In this document: positions 8,893 through 16,710 of the stretch, in pieces | Position numbering within the stretch: position 1 is the first letter of the stretch | Layout of the letters: the number at the start of each line of letters is the position of its first letter | DNA from: Bog-473 sp963809715 | GTDB lineage: Bacteria; Actinomycetota; Acidimicrobiia; Acidimicrobiales; RAAP-2 | Direction of reading: 5' to 3' | Assembly (NCBI GenBank): GCA_963809715.1 | Contig: CAWEKO010000002.1 | Coordinates: forward strand, 62,001-126,000 | DNA: 64,000 nucleotides | Made by a program: the position numbers and the translations under genes | Notes under the pieces: generated by a model | The model's database searches: none | What the model was told of the DNA's origin: nothing | What the model saw: only the letters and a program-made list of their open reading frames with translations

Positions 8893-9999
8893 GTGTCAGG
8901 AGCGAGCCCACCGCCGCCCGGGACCGAGGGCGACGAGGCCGCGACCGACGCCGCCGACGACGTCAGCGCTGGTGGGGCCGAGAGCGCGACCATGGCACCC
9001 ATCGACGTGACTCCCGACGATCAACGCCGCGCCGGCGAGGCCCTGCGTGCCTCATTCGCCCGTCTCGCCCCTCAGGGAAGCGACGAGTGGAATTTCATGG
9101 GCGCGTTCACGCTCCTGGGCGACCGCTTCGGCCCGTATCAGCCTGGAGCCTCCGAGTTGGCCGAGGTGCTGAGGGGCGGGGCCGACGATCGGGGCGCCGG
9201 GCGCCGAGCCACCGGACGGCGCAGCCGCCTGCGGGCCGGCAGCGCCCCCAGTCCCGAGGGTGAGAAGTCCGACTTCGACGAAGCCATGGGCCACATCATC
9301 GAGGCCTTCCGCTTTCTGCACGCACGGGTGAGCACCCTGGAGGCACGGATCGCCGCCGAGGACGTCCCCCTCGACGGCGCGGCGTGGCTGGCACCCGCCC
9401 GCGAGCTCGGCCCCTGGGTCGAACCGGTGGCGGCCATCGTCGGGGCGCACAAGTCCGGTGGCGACATCGTCCACGCCGACTGCGGCGACGGGGCCCTCGT
9501 CCTTGCCCTCACCCGGGGCGGCACGTCCGCCCGCGGTGTCGAGCCTCGGGGCGCGGTCGCCCTGCGTGCTCTCGAACGTGGCTGCGCGGTGACCATCAGC
9601 GAAGTCAGCGAGTACCTGGCGACCTGTACGGAGGGCTCGCTCGGCGGCCTCGTTCTCAGCGGCGTGGTCGATCGCCTCCCCCTCCACCACATCATCCCCC
9701 TGCTCGCCCAGAGCCGGCGGGCCCTGGCGCCCGCCGCCCCCTTCGTCGTCGTGGCGGAGGCGCCCACCGGCCTTGGGCACGAGCACGAGCACGAGCCCGA
9801 GCGCGAGCGAGAGCGAGAGCCCGAACACCGACAGGGCGAGCTCACCGCCGGAGACCTGCTCGATGCGCGCTCGCTCCACAGCCAGACGTGGGGCCTGCTC
9901 CTCGAGCGCAGCGGGTTCGTCGACATCGGCGGGCTCGCCGGCCCGGTCGACGGCGACGACCAGCGCTTCGGCGTCACGGCCACGACGCCGGTCCCGTGA
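8893..9999 (+). CDS. SAM-dependent methyltransferase of glycan locus (paralogue 2)
   Basis: Paralogue of the 2032-3069 protein, 368 residues, GTG start. The SAM motif is degenerate but recognisable (DIVHADCGDGALVLALTRGG, about 196-215), followed by GVEPRG and the shared LGGLVLSGVVDRLPL block. Like its paralogue it has a helical N-terminal half and is followed by a glycosyltransferase with a 4-nt GTGA overlap. Between motif III and the C-terminus it has a run of alternating charged residues (EHEHEHEPEREREREPEH, about 296-313) absent from paralogue 1, probably a slippage-derived low-complexity loop. Likely sugar or glycan methylation; substrate unknown. The start could be one of several in-frame codons in the acidic N-terminus. 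Confidence 0.8.
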   Translation: MSGASPPPPGTEGDEAATDAADDVSAGGAESATMAPIDVTPDDQRRAGEALRASFARLAPQGSDEWNFMGAFTLLGDRFGPYQPGASELAEVLRGGADDRGAGRRATGRRSRLRAGSAPSPEGEKSDFDEAMGHIIEAFRFLHARVSTLEARIAAEDVPLDGAAWLAPARELGPWVEPVAAIVGAHKSGGDIVHADCGDGALVLALTRGGTSARGVEPRGAVALRALERGCAVTISEVSEYLATCTEGSLGGLVLSGVVDRLPLHHIIPLLAQSRRALAPAAPFVVVAEAPTGLGHEHEHEPEREREREPEHRQGELTAGDLLDARSLHSQTWGLLLERSGFVDIGGLAGPVDGDDQRFGVTATTPVP

Positions 10000-11141
10000 G
10001 CGGCGTCCATCACTTCGTCCCGGTCCTGCACCGGGGCGACGCCGTCGGCCGCCACACCCTGCGCCTCCGCGACGCCACCCGGGCCCGGGGTCTCAGCTCG
10101 AACATCTTCGTCGACGTCGTCCAGGACGACACCGCCGAGGACACGCTGCCGGTCTTGGCCTATCGCGACATGGCCGAGCCGGGCGACGTCGTCGTCTACC
10201 AGTTCGCCACGGCCTCGCTGATGGCGCCCTGGCTGGCCGGTCGCCACGAGACACTGGTCGTGAACTACCACAACGTCACCCCACCCGAGCTGATGGAGCC
10301 GTGGGACCACCACCTGGCGCTGGGCCAGACCCGGGCCCAGAGCGACCTCGAGGTGCTGGCGCCGAGGACCACCCTGGCCGTGGCCGACTCGGGCTACAAC
10401 GAGACCCACCTGGCCGAGGCCGGCTTCGGGGCGACCGCGGTCATCGCGCCCTCGGCCGCGCTCGCGCTCGCCGCCCAGGCCCGGGTCGACGCACCGAGCC
10501 CCGCACACACCACGCCGCCGAACACAGCAGGACAGCACCAGACACAGAGACAGCGCAGACCGACGACGTGGCTCTCCATCGGGCGCGTCTCGCCCAACAA
10601 GTCCCTCGAGCACGTCATCACCGCCCTCGCCGTCACCCGGCTCCGGCGTGATCCCGGTGCCACCCTCCGCATCATCGGCAAGCCGGCGACCGACACCTAC
10701 GACCGAGCGCTCCGGCGCTACGTCGCCGAGCTCGGACTCCTCGAAGCCGTCAGCTTCGTGGGCCACGCCAGCGACGCCAACGTGGCCGACGCCTACGCCA
10801 CGTCCGACGTGCTGGTGGTGGCGTCGGAGCACGAGGGCTTCTGCGTCCCCGTCGTCGAGGCCATGGCGGCCGGACTGCCCGTGGTCGCCTTCGACCAAGG
10901 CGCCATCCCCGAGGTCCTGGGCGACGCGGGCGTCCTCCTCACCACCAGGGATCCCTACGAGGTGGCCGATGCCATCGCTGATCTGCTGGACGACGGCGCC
11001 CGCCGCGCCGACCTGGCCGGTCGGGGCCGGCAGCGGGTGAGAGAGCTCGAGCTCGACTCGACCGCGGAACGCTTCGTCGATCTCCTCGTCCCCCTCCTCG
11101 GGCCGCGCCCAGCCGGGCAGGATCGCCGACGCCGCCGATGA
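9996..11141 (+). CDS. GT4-family glycosyltransferase
   Basis: Glycosyltransferase of 381 residues. I start it at the GTG overlapping the preceding stop (GTGA), because the protein then begins SGVHHFVPVLHRGDAVGRHT, aligning with the N-termini of its paralogues; a longer in-frame extension lies over the methyltransferase. The donor domain has TTWLSIGRVSPNKSLEHVITA (about 188-208) and the EX7E region EHEGFCVPVVEAMAAG (about 278-293). A Thr/Gln/Arg-rich linker precedes the donor half. It lies in the second methyltransferase-glycosyltransferase pair of the locus and overlaps the next gene by ATGA. Confidence 0.88.
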   Translation: MSGVHHFVPVLHRGDAVGRHTLRLRDATRARGLSSNIFVDVVQDDTAEDTLPVLAYRDMAEPGDVVVYQFATASLMAPWLAGRHETLVVNYHNVTPPELMEPWDHHLALGQTRAQSDLEVLAPRTTLAVADSGYNETHLAEAGFGATAVIAPSAALALAAQARVDAPSPAHTTPPNTAGQHQTQRQRRPTTWLSIGRVSPNKSLEHVITALAVTRLRRDPGATLRIIGKPATDTYDRALRRYVAELGLLEAVSFVGHASDANVADAYATSDVLVVASEHEGFCVPVVEAMAAGLPVVAFDQGAIPEVLGDAGVLLTTRDPYEVADAIADLLDDGARRADLAGRGRQRVRELELDSTAERFVDLLVPLLGPRPAGQDRRRRR

Positions 11142-12205
11142 GGACGGCCATCCACCAGTTCGTGCCGATGCTGCACCGCAACGACGCCGTCGGACGCCAC
11201 ACCCTGCGCATCCGCGACGTTCTCCACCAGAGGGGCATTCAGTCGAACGTCTACGTCGAGATGATCGACCCCGACACCGCGGCGGACACCAAGCCGTTCC
11301 CGACTTACGACATCGACGCTCAGCGGGGCGATCTCCTTCTGTATCAGTTCGCCACCGCCTCGAGCATCGCCCCCTGGCTGGCCACGCGCCGGGAGACGCT
11401 GGCCGTGAGCTACCACAACGTCACGCCGCCCGAGCTCTACGCCGCCTGGAACAACCCGATGGCCCGACATCAGCTCAGGGCCGTCCAGGAGCTCACGGGG
11501 CTGGCCCCCCGCACCACGCTGGCCATCGCCGTCTCCCGTTTCAACGAGGCCGAGCTCACGCAGCACGGCTACGCCCGGACCGCCGTGGTCCCCCCGGCCG
11601 CGATGGCACCGACGACGAGGGCCACTTCTGACACGGCCACGACCGGCAGGGGCCCGACGGCCGGAGGGCGCTGGCTCTGTGTCGGCCGGGTCGCCCCCAA
11701 CAAGGGCATCGAGCTCGCCCTCATGGCCCTGCTCGTCACCCACGCCCACGGCGACCCCCTGGCCACGCTGCAGGTCATCGGCCGCCCCGTCGTGCCCGCC
11801 TACTCCCGGGCCCTCGAGCGCTTCGTCGACGAGCTCGGCCTCCGCCACGCCGTCACGTTCCGGGGCCAGGTCAGCGACGACGACCTGGTCGGCGCCATGG
11901 CCGGCAGCGACGTGCTGGTCGTCGCCTCCCAGCACGAGGGTTTCGGGGTGCCGGTCATCGAGGCCATGGCCATGGGACTGCCCGTGGTGGCGAACAACGC
12001 AGGCGCCCTCCCCGAGATCGTGGGCGACGCCGGCCTCTTGGTCGACGCTCGAGACCCCTACGCCCTGGCGGCCGGTATCGATCAGACAAGAATGCAGGAC
12101 GAGGCCCTCCGGCGCAGCCTCGAGGCCAAGGCGGCACAGCGGGTCGCCGCCCTCGACCTTCCAACGGCCGGCGACCGCACCGTCGACCTCCTGGCCGCCC
12201 TCTGA
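11138..12205 (+). CDS. GT4-family glycosyltransferase
   Basis: Glycosyltransferase of 355 residues, tandem paralogue of the gene before it (RTAIHQFVPMLHRNDAVGRH at the N-terminus, RWLCVGRVAPNKGIELALMAL in the donor domain at about 175, EX7E in EHEGFGVPVIEAM at about 267). ATG overlaps the previous TGA by four bases. The adjacent pair at 9996 and 11138 probably arose by tandem duplication and would act on the same glycan, perhaps adding successive sugars. It ends the plus-strand operon; about 35 nt of spacer, with a twice-repeated GAACACCGGGCG, separates it from a convergent glycosyltransferase gene. Confidence 0.88.
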   Translation: MRTAIHQFVPMLHRNDAVGRHTLRIRDVLHQRGIQSNVYVEMIDPDTAADTKPFPTYDIDAQRGDLLLYQFATASSIAPWLATRRETLAVSYHNVTPPELYAAWNNPMARHQLRAVQELTGLAPRTTLAIAVSRFNEAELTQHGYARTAVVPPAAMAPTTRATSDTATTGRGPTAGGRWLCVGRVAPNKGIELALMALLVTHAHGDPLATLQVIGRPVVPAYSRALERFVDELGLRHAVTFRGQVSDDDLVGAMAGSDVLVVASQHEGFGVPVIEAMAMGLPVVANNAGALPEIVGDAGLLVDARDPYALAAGIDQTRMQDEALRRSLEAKAAQRVAALDLPTAGDRTVDLLAAL

Positions 12206-12240
12206 ACACCGGGCGCCGGCCGCCCTGTGAACACCGGGCG

Positions 12241-13323
12241 TCAGGACGCCGCCACGGCCTCTTGCACCAGCGACACGAAGCGCCGGGTCGACGCGGCCAG
12301 ATCGAAACCGGCCGCCCGCTCCCGCCCCGCCGCCGACAACACCGCACGCAGCTGCGCATCACCCAGCACCCGCCCCACCGCGGCAGCGAACAACGCGGCG
12401 GACTTGTCCGGCAACACCAGACCCGCACCCCCGACCGTCTCGGGTACCGCCGTCACCCCGTAGGCCACGATCGGCACCCCGTGCCCCATGGCCTCGCCCA
12501 GCGGCACGCAAAACCCCTCGTGATCCGACGCCATGACGAAGACGTCCGCCGCCTGGAAGTACGCCTCGAGCTCTGCCCCCGACACCGAACCCGCAAAATT
12601 CACCACCGCGTCCAGGCCCAACTCGGACACGAACGAACGCAGCGCCGACTCGTAGGTCTCCCCGAGAGGAGACCCGACCAAGTGGAGCCGGGCCGCCGGG
12701 TCGACCGTGAGACGCAAGACCTCGAGCATCTTCACCAGATCGTGCGGTGCCTTGTGCGGCGAGATCTTCCCCACGTACAACAGATCGGCCCCGCCCTCAC
12801 GCGCCCGGCGTGCCGCCAGCGCGGCCGCCAGCGCCGGATCGGGCGAGGGCGACTTCACCTGCATGTCGATGAGCAGCGGCACCACCGCCGTGCCCGAATA
12901 CCCCAAGGCGACGAGCTCGGACTCGTTGAAGGCCGAGTCGGCCACCGCGAAGCACGACTGTGGCGCCAACCGTGCCAGCTGCGTTCGGCCCAAGGAGGCC
13001 TCGTAGGCGACCGCGGGCTCCCAGTCCCGCAACAGCCCGGCCGGCGTGATGTTGTGATAGTTCACCAGCTTGGGCTCGGAGCGGGCCGACAGGATGTCGT
13101 ACACGGGGCTCCCGATCGACGCTTGATACAGCAGCCACCGATCGCGCCCGGCCCGCCCCAGCTCGATCACCGGCCGCCCCTCGTGCGCCACGTCGGGCGT
13201 GAAGCTGCCGTAGTAGATGTCCGAGTCGATGCCGGCAGCCCGCAGACCGTCGCGCAGGTTCACGGTGTGGACCCCGATGGCGTCGCGGCTGGCGAGGGAG
13301 GGAATGACCTGATCGACGCGCAC
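12241..13323 (-). CDS. GT4-family glycosyltransferase
   Basis: Fourth member of the paralogous glycosyltransferase set, transcribed towards the others. I choose the GTG at 13323, giving 360 residues starting RVDQVIPSLASRDAIGVHTV, which aligns with the paralogues; an ATG at 13371 would add 16 poorly supported residues. Donor-domain motifs: ADLLYVGKISPHKAPHDLVKM (about 190) and EX7E in DHEGFCVPLGEAMGHG (about 270). It shares the divergent promoter region 13324-13412 with the SpoIID-like gene. Probably part of the same surface glycan pathway. Confidence 0.87.
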   Translation of the reverse strand: MRVDQVIPSLASRDAIGVHTVNLRDGLRAAGIDSDIYYGSFTPDVAHEGRPVIELGRAGRDRWLLYQASIGSPVYDILSARSEPKLVNYHNITPAGLLRDWEPAVAYEASLGRTQLARLAPQSCFAVADSAFNESELVALGYSGTAVVPLLIDMQVKSPSPDPALAAALAARRAREGGADLLYVGKISPHKAPHDLVKMLEVLRLTVDPAARLHLVGSPLGETYESALRSFVSELGLDAVVNFAGSVSGAELEAYFQAADVFVMASDHEGFCVPLGEAMGHGVPIVAYGVTAVPETVGGAGLVLPDKSAALFAAAVGRVLGDAQLRAVLSAAGRERAAGFDLAASTRRFVSLVQEAVAAS

Positions 13324-13412
13324 GGCGCAGCAGTGTACCGGCGGCCCTTGCAGCCCCGATTTCCCCACCATGCACCAGTTTCCCCTGGTGACGCCTCTAC
13401 GCTTGTCGGATC

Positions 13413-15545
13413 GTGCTCCTCCGAACCGATATGTCGCGTCGGGCCGCGGTGCTCGTGTCCACCGCGTTGGTGACCCTCTTCTTGGTGGTGCCCGCCGCCC
13501 TGGTCGGCGCCGCCTCGGACGCGGCGGCCTCCACCGGTCCCGGTGCCGGGCCTCCCGTGCTCTCGCTGAGTCACACCCCCGAGGCGCACGCGCTGTCCGA
13601 CGCCATGAACGTCAACATCTCCATGGAAGAGAACGCCGGTCTCGACGTCATCGTGAACTCGACGGCGGGGGTGTCAGCACCGGGTGTTCCGGGCGCGTCG
13701 GCGGTGCGGTTCCACCAGAGCGGCACCTCCTGGGAAGTCGACAGCGGCCCCGGGTGCTCGGGCCCCTGGGCGCCCGTGCTCGCCAATCAGACCACTCCGA
13801 CCGCCTCGCCGCTCAACGGTGGCCTTCTCCAACTCTGCGTCGCGGGCGGGAGCCCCACGGTGCACGGGACGTTGACCGCGCTCTACAACTCGCTCGGCCA
13901 GGCGCGTACGGTCAATACCCTTCCGCTCGAGCAGTACGTGGCCGACACCGCGCCCGGTGAGTCGCCGTCGAGCTGGGCCGGCCTGGGCGGCGCCGGCCCG
14001 CAAGGTGAGGGTTGGGGCTTCCAGGAGCTCGAAGCGCAGGCCGTCGCGGTGCGCTCCTACGTGCTGTCCAACCTGGGGGGTTACGGCGGCTACGCCGACA
14101 CGTGCGACCTCGACTGCCAGACCTACCGGGGCACCCAGTTCGAGACAACGACGAGCATCGCCGCCACCAACGACACCGCCGGTCAGGTGATGGTCATGCC
14201 GGGTGGGCAGGTCGCCACGACCGAGTACTCCGCGTCGACCGGTGGCTACACGTCGAGTGCCCAACAGCAGTCGCCCTTCACTCCCGTGTCCGACGACGGC
14301 GACGGTATCTGCATAGCGAACGCGTGCAATCCGAACCACCAGTGGTCCACCTCGGTGGGCTTCGGTGCCATCCAGACCGCCTGGCCCCAGATCGGGGCCT
14401 TCACGGGCTTCGGCGGAGCCACTTCGGATCCCGGTCATCCATTGGGCGTCGCGTACGGACGGGTGGACACCATCACGCTCAACGGATCGTCGGGGTCCAT
14501 CACGATCCCCGGCACCGAGTTCTACGTCGACCTCGGACTCAAATCCGACCTCTTCAGCGTGACCGGCCAGACGACCAACAGCGTCAGCATCATCGGCCAA
14601 GGGTGGGGCCATGGCATCGGGATGGGCCAGTGGGGCGCGCTGGGCTACGCCCTCGGGCAGGACAACGGCGAAGGCAACTTCACCTACCAGGAGATCGTCG
14701 ACCACTACTACGGCCCGGCGACGTTGAGCACGTTGGCCAACGTGACCACTGTCGGTGGCCGTGGTGGTGTCGGCGGGTACTGGATCGACGCGTCCGACGG
14801 GGGCGTGTTCAGTTTCGGCAACGCGCAGTTCTTCGGGTCCATGGGCGGGAAGCCGCTCAACCAGCCGATGGTCGGCATGGTGGGTACCCACGACGCGCGC
14901 GGCTACTGGACCGTGGCAGCGGACGGCGGGGTCTTCAGTTTCGGCGACGCGCAGTTCCACGGCAGCACCGGCAGCCTCAGGCTCAACAAACCCGTGGTGG
15001 CCATGGCCGTCACCCCCGACGGTGGCGGCTACTGGCTCGTCGCATCGGACGGCGGCATCTTCGCCTATGGCGACGCCGGCTTCTACGGCAGCACCGGCAG
15101 CCTGAGGTTGAACAAACCGGTCATCGGCATGGTCCCCACGCACGACGGGAGGGGCTACTGGCTGGTGGCGTCGGACGGCGGCATCTTCGCCTATGGCGAC
15201 GCCGGCTTCTTCGGCTCACTGGGCTCGACGCCCCCGGCAACCCCCATTGTCGGCGTGGCTCCCTCGCCTGACGGTGGCGGATATTGGATGCTCGAAGCCG
15301 GCGGCACCGCGCACGCCTTCGGTGACGCACAAGGCGTCTCGGTTGCCTCCGACTCGCCACCGTTGTCCTCCATGAAGGGTCCGATGACGGGGCTCATCCC
15401 GGACTTCTCCGGCGGAGGCTTCGACAGTGTGAACGCGAGCGGGCAGGCGTTCGCGTACGGCGACGCGCCGTACTTCGGTGACGTCACGACGGCCGTGCCG
15501 GGCTACGGCGGTCACGTCGTCGGCATCGCCGTCACTCCCGGCTGA
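13413..15545 (+). CDS. Secreted SpoIID/LytB-like protein with C-terminal GYWLVASDGG repeats
   Basis: Exported protein of about 710 residues. The N-terminus has a signal sequence (RRAAVLVSTALVTLFLVVPAALVG); start is the GTG at 13413 or the ATG at 13431. Residues about 150-440 match the SpoIID/LytB domain: LPLEQYVADTAPGESPSSW, AQAVAVRSYVLSN, the C-x-C-type insert DTCDLDCQTYRG, and the diagnostic GQGWGHGIGMGQWGALGYA (about 393-411). SpoIID proteins are lytic transglycosylases acting on denuded peptidoglycan glycan strands, and many bacteria use the domain outside sporulation. The C-terminal about 250 residues are five to six of the roughly 42-residue repeats (GYWLVASDGGIFAYGDA), suggesting wall or glycan anchoring. 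Beside a glycan locus, wall remodelling is a reasonable inference. Confidence 0.88.
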   Translation: MLLRTDMSRRAAVLVSTALVTLFLVVPAALVGAASDAAASTGPGAGPPVLSLSHTPEAHALSDAMNVNISMEENAGLDVIVNSTAGVSAPGVPGASAVRFHQSGTSWEVDSGPGCSGPWAPVLANQTTPTASPLNGGLLQLCVAGGSPTVHGTLTALYNSLGQARTVNTLPLEQYVADTAPGESPSSWAGLGGAGPQGEGWGFQELEAQAVAVRSYVLSNLGGYGGYADTCDLDCQTYRGTQFETTTSIAATNDTAGQVMVMPGGQVATTEYSASTGGYTSSAQQQSPFTPVSDDGDGICIANACNPNHQWSTSVGFGAIQTAWPQIGAFTGFGGATSDPGHPLGVAYGRVDTITLNGSSGSITIPGTEFYVDLGLKSDLFSVTGQTTNSVSIIGQGWGHGIGMGQWGALGYALGQDNGEGNFTYQEIVDHYYGPATLSTLANVTTVGGRGGVGGYWIDASDGGVFSFGNAQFFGSMGGKPLNQPMVGMVGTHDARGYWTVAADGGVFSFGDAQFHGSTGSLRLNKPVVAMAVTPDGGGYWLVASDGGIFAYGDAGFYGSTGSLRLNKPVIGMVPTHDGRGYWLVASDGGIFAYGDAGFFGSLGSTPPATPIVGVAPSPDGGGYWMLEAGGTAHAFGDAQGVSVASDSPPLSSMKGPMTGLIPDFSGGGFDSVNASGQAFAYGDAPYFGDVTTAVPGYGGHVVGIAVTPG

Positions 15546-15837
15546 TCACGCGCGTGCACCGCGCGACGCGGCGATCCGTCGGCTGCGCAGCGACATCGGG
15601 CGGCGAGCACGATCACATGCGTCACCCTTCTTCCAAAGTGTGTCGTGCGGCCTTCGCACGCGATCTGACAATGTCGTTGGAGACTGCAATGAGAAGGCAA
15701 CCTCTGACGTGCGTTCGCTTCGCCCGCGTCAAACAAACGCTTGACAGCCGCGTCGCGACGTCGCCTAAAAAGCAGCGCCAGTTGTGGGGTGAAGAGCGAC
15801 CCGCTGCGGGGGGTCGTTCCGAGAGAGGGGCAGGGGT
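15546..15837. promoter_or_regulatory. Intergenic region with candidate promoter for the first Ig-repeat gene
   Basis: About 290 nt without a supported gene. A perfect TTGACA (15741-15746) is followed after 19 nt by TAAAAA (15766-15771), a weak -10 with long spacing; CTAAAA at 18 nt is an alternative. A GA-rich ribosome-binding stretch (GAGAGAGGGGCAGGGG) directly precedes the ATG at 15838. The rest shows no feature I can name. Confidence 0.3.
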
Positions 15838-16710
15838 ATGAGCGCAGCAAAGTCGGCACGCGTCCACGGAACTGTGATTTTCAGGGCCGTCTCAGCTTTG
15901 TTGTTGACTGCCGGCGTTTTCGCCGCGGCCGCTATCACGTTCGATGCGCCTGCCTTCGCGGATACGGCGCCGACGATCGCCAGCGGCACCGGCGCCTTCT
16001 CGACGGATCCTGTGACCAACCTGACAGGTTGCACAGCCGCGTCTGGCGCGACCGCGGTGACGTGCACGAGCACGGCCGGCGTCGTGGTCAACGAGGGCGC
16101 CTATGGCGCGTCCCTCGCCTCCGGCACGTCGGTCAGCGCGGTGACCCCGACCACGATCACGCTGGGCACCAAGACATCGGCCGCCGTCACCGCCACCCAG
16201 GTGCTCACCTTCACGGTCCGCACGGCCGTCCAAAATGTGAGCGGATCGACGACGACGGTGACCAGCTCCATCAACTTCCAGACGGCGTCCGTCACTCCGG
16301 GCATGTCGGTGGTCGGGCCGGGAATCGCCAACGGCACGAGCGTGAGCTCGGTCAGCGGGACCTCCCTCGTCCTCTCGGCGGCACCGACAACGGCGTTGTC
16401 GGGAGCCACGCTCGTGTTCAACTCGCCGGAGACCTTTGATGCCCTCACCTTGGTTTCCGGGGGAGCGGCCAGCGTCAACACCTCGTCGCTGACCGTGGTG
16501 ACCCAGCCTCCGGCCGGTGACGGCACCGTGGTTGCCACACGCCTCGGCCAGCAACGGGCTCTTGACCCTGCTTCCCGGCGACAACGCCACCAGCACGTTC
16601 AGCGTCACCTTCGCCTACTGCGCGCCGGGCGACACCTACTCGCCGGGTTCGCCGAACTGCACCACGTCCACGGTGTCCTACGCACCGGCCACCGACCAGC
16701 TGATGGGTGA
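15838..16710 (+). CDS. Ig-repeat surface protein, N-terminal part (frameshifted from 16517-19753)
   Basis: Start of a large exported protein. The first about 45 residues are a signal peptide (basic MSAAKSARVHG, then hydrophobic SALLLTAGVFAAAAI, likely cut after AFA). Thr/Ser/Val-rich beta-type sequence follows to about residue 230 (LTVVTQPPAGDGTVV). Beyond about 16,540 the frame turns to Arg/His-rich nonsense, while frame +1 carries sensible sequence (ASNGLLTLLPGDNATSTFSV). Removing one base near 16,535-16,541 joins the two into one protein of about 1,300 residues. Either the gene is disrupted or the base is a sequencing error; the intact downstream repeats favour a recent event or an error. 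Confidence 0.75.
   Translation: MSAAKSARVHGTVIFRAVSALLLTAGVFAAAAITFDAPAFADTAPTIASGTGAFSTDPVTNLTGCTAASGATAVTCTSTAGVVVNEGAYGASLASGTSVSAVTPTTITLGTKTSAAVTATQVLTFTVRTAVQNVSGSTTTVTSSINFQTASVTPGMSVVGPGIANGTSVSSVSGTSLVLSAAPTTALSGATLVFNSPETFDALTLVSGGAASVNTSSLTVVTQPPAGDGTVVATRLGQQRALDPASRRQRHQHVQRHLRLLRAGRHLLAGFAELHHVHGVLRTGHRPADG

Noticed and set aside
13324..13371. Upstream ATG start of the glycosyltransferase at 13371
   Set aside because: The added 16 residues do not align with the paralogues, which begin at the equivalent of the GTG at 13323.
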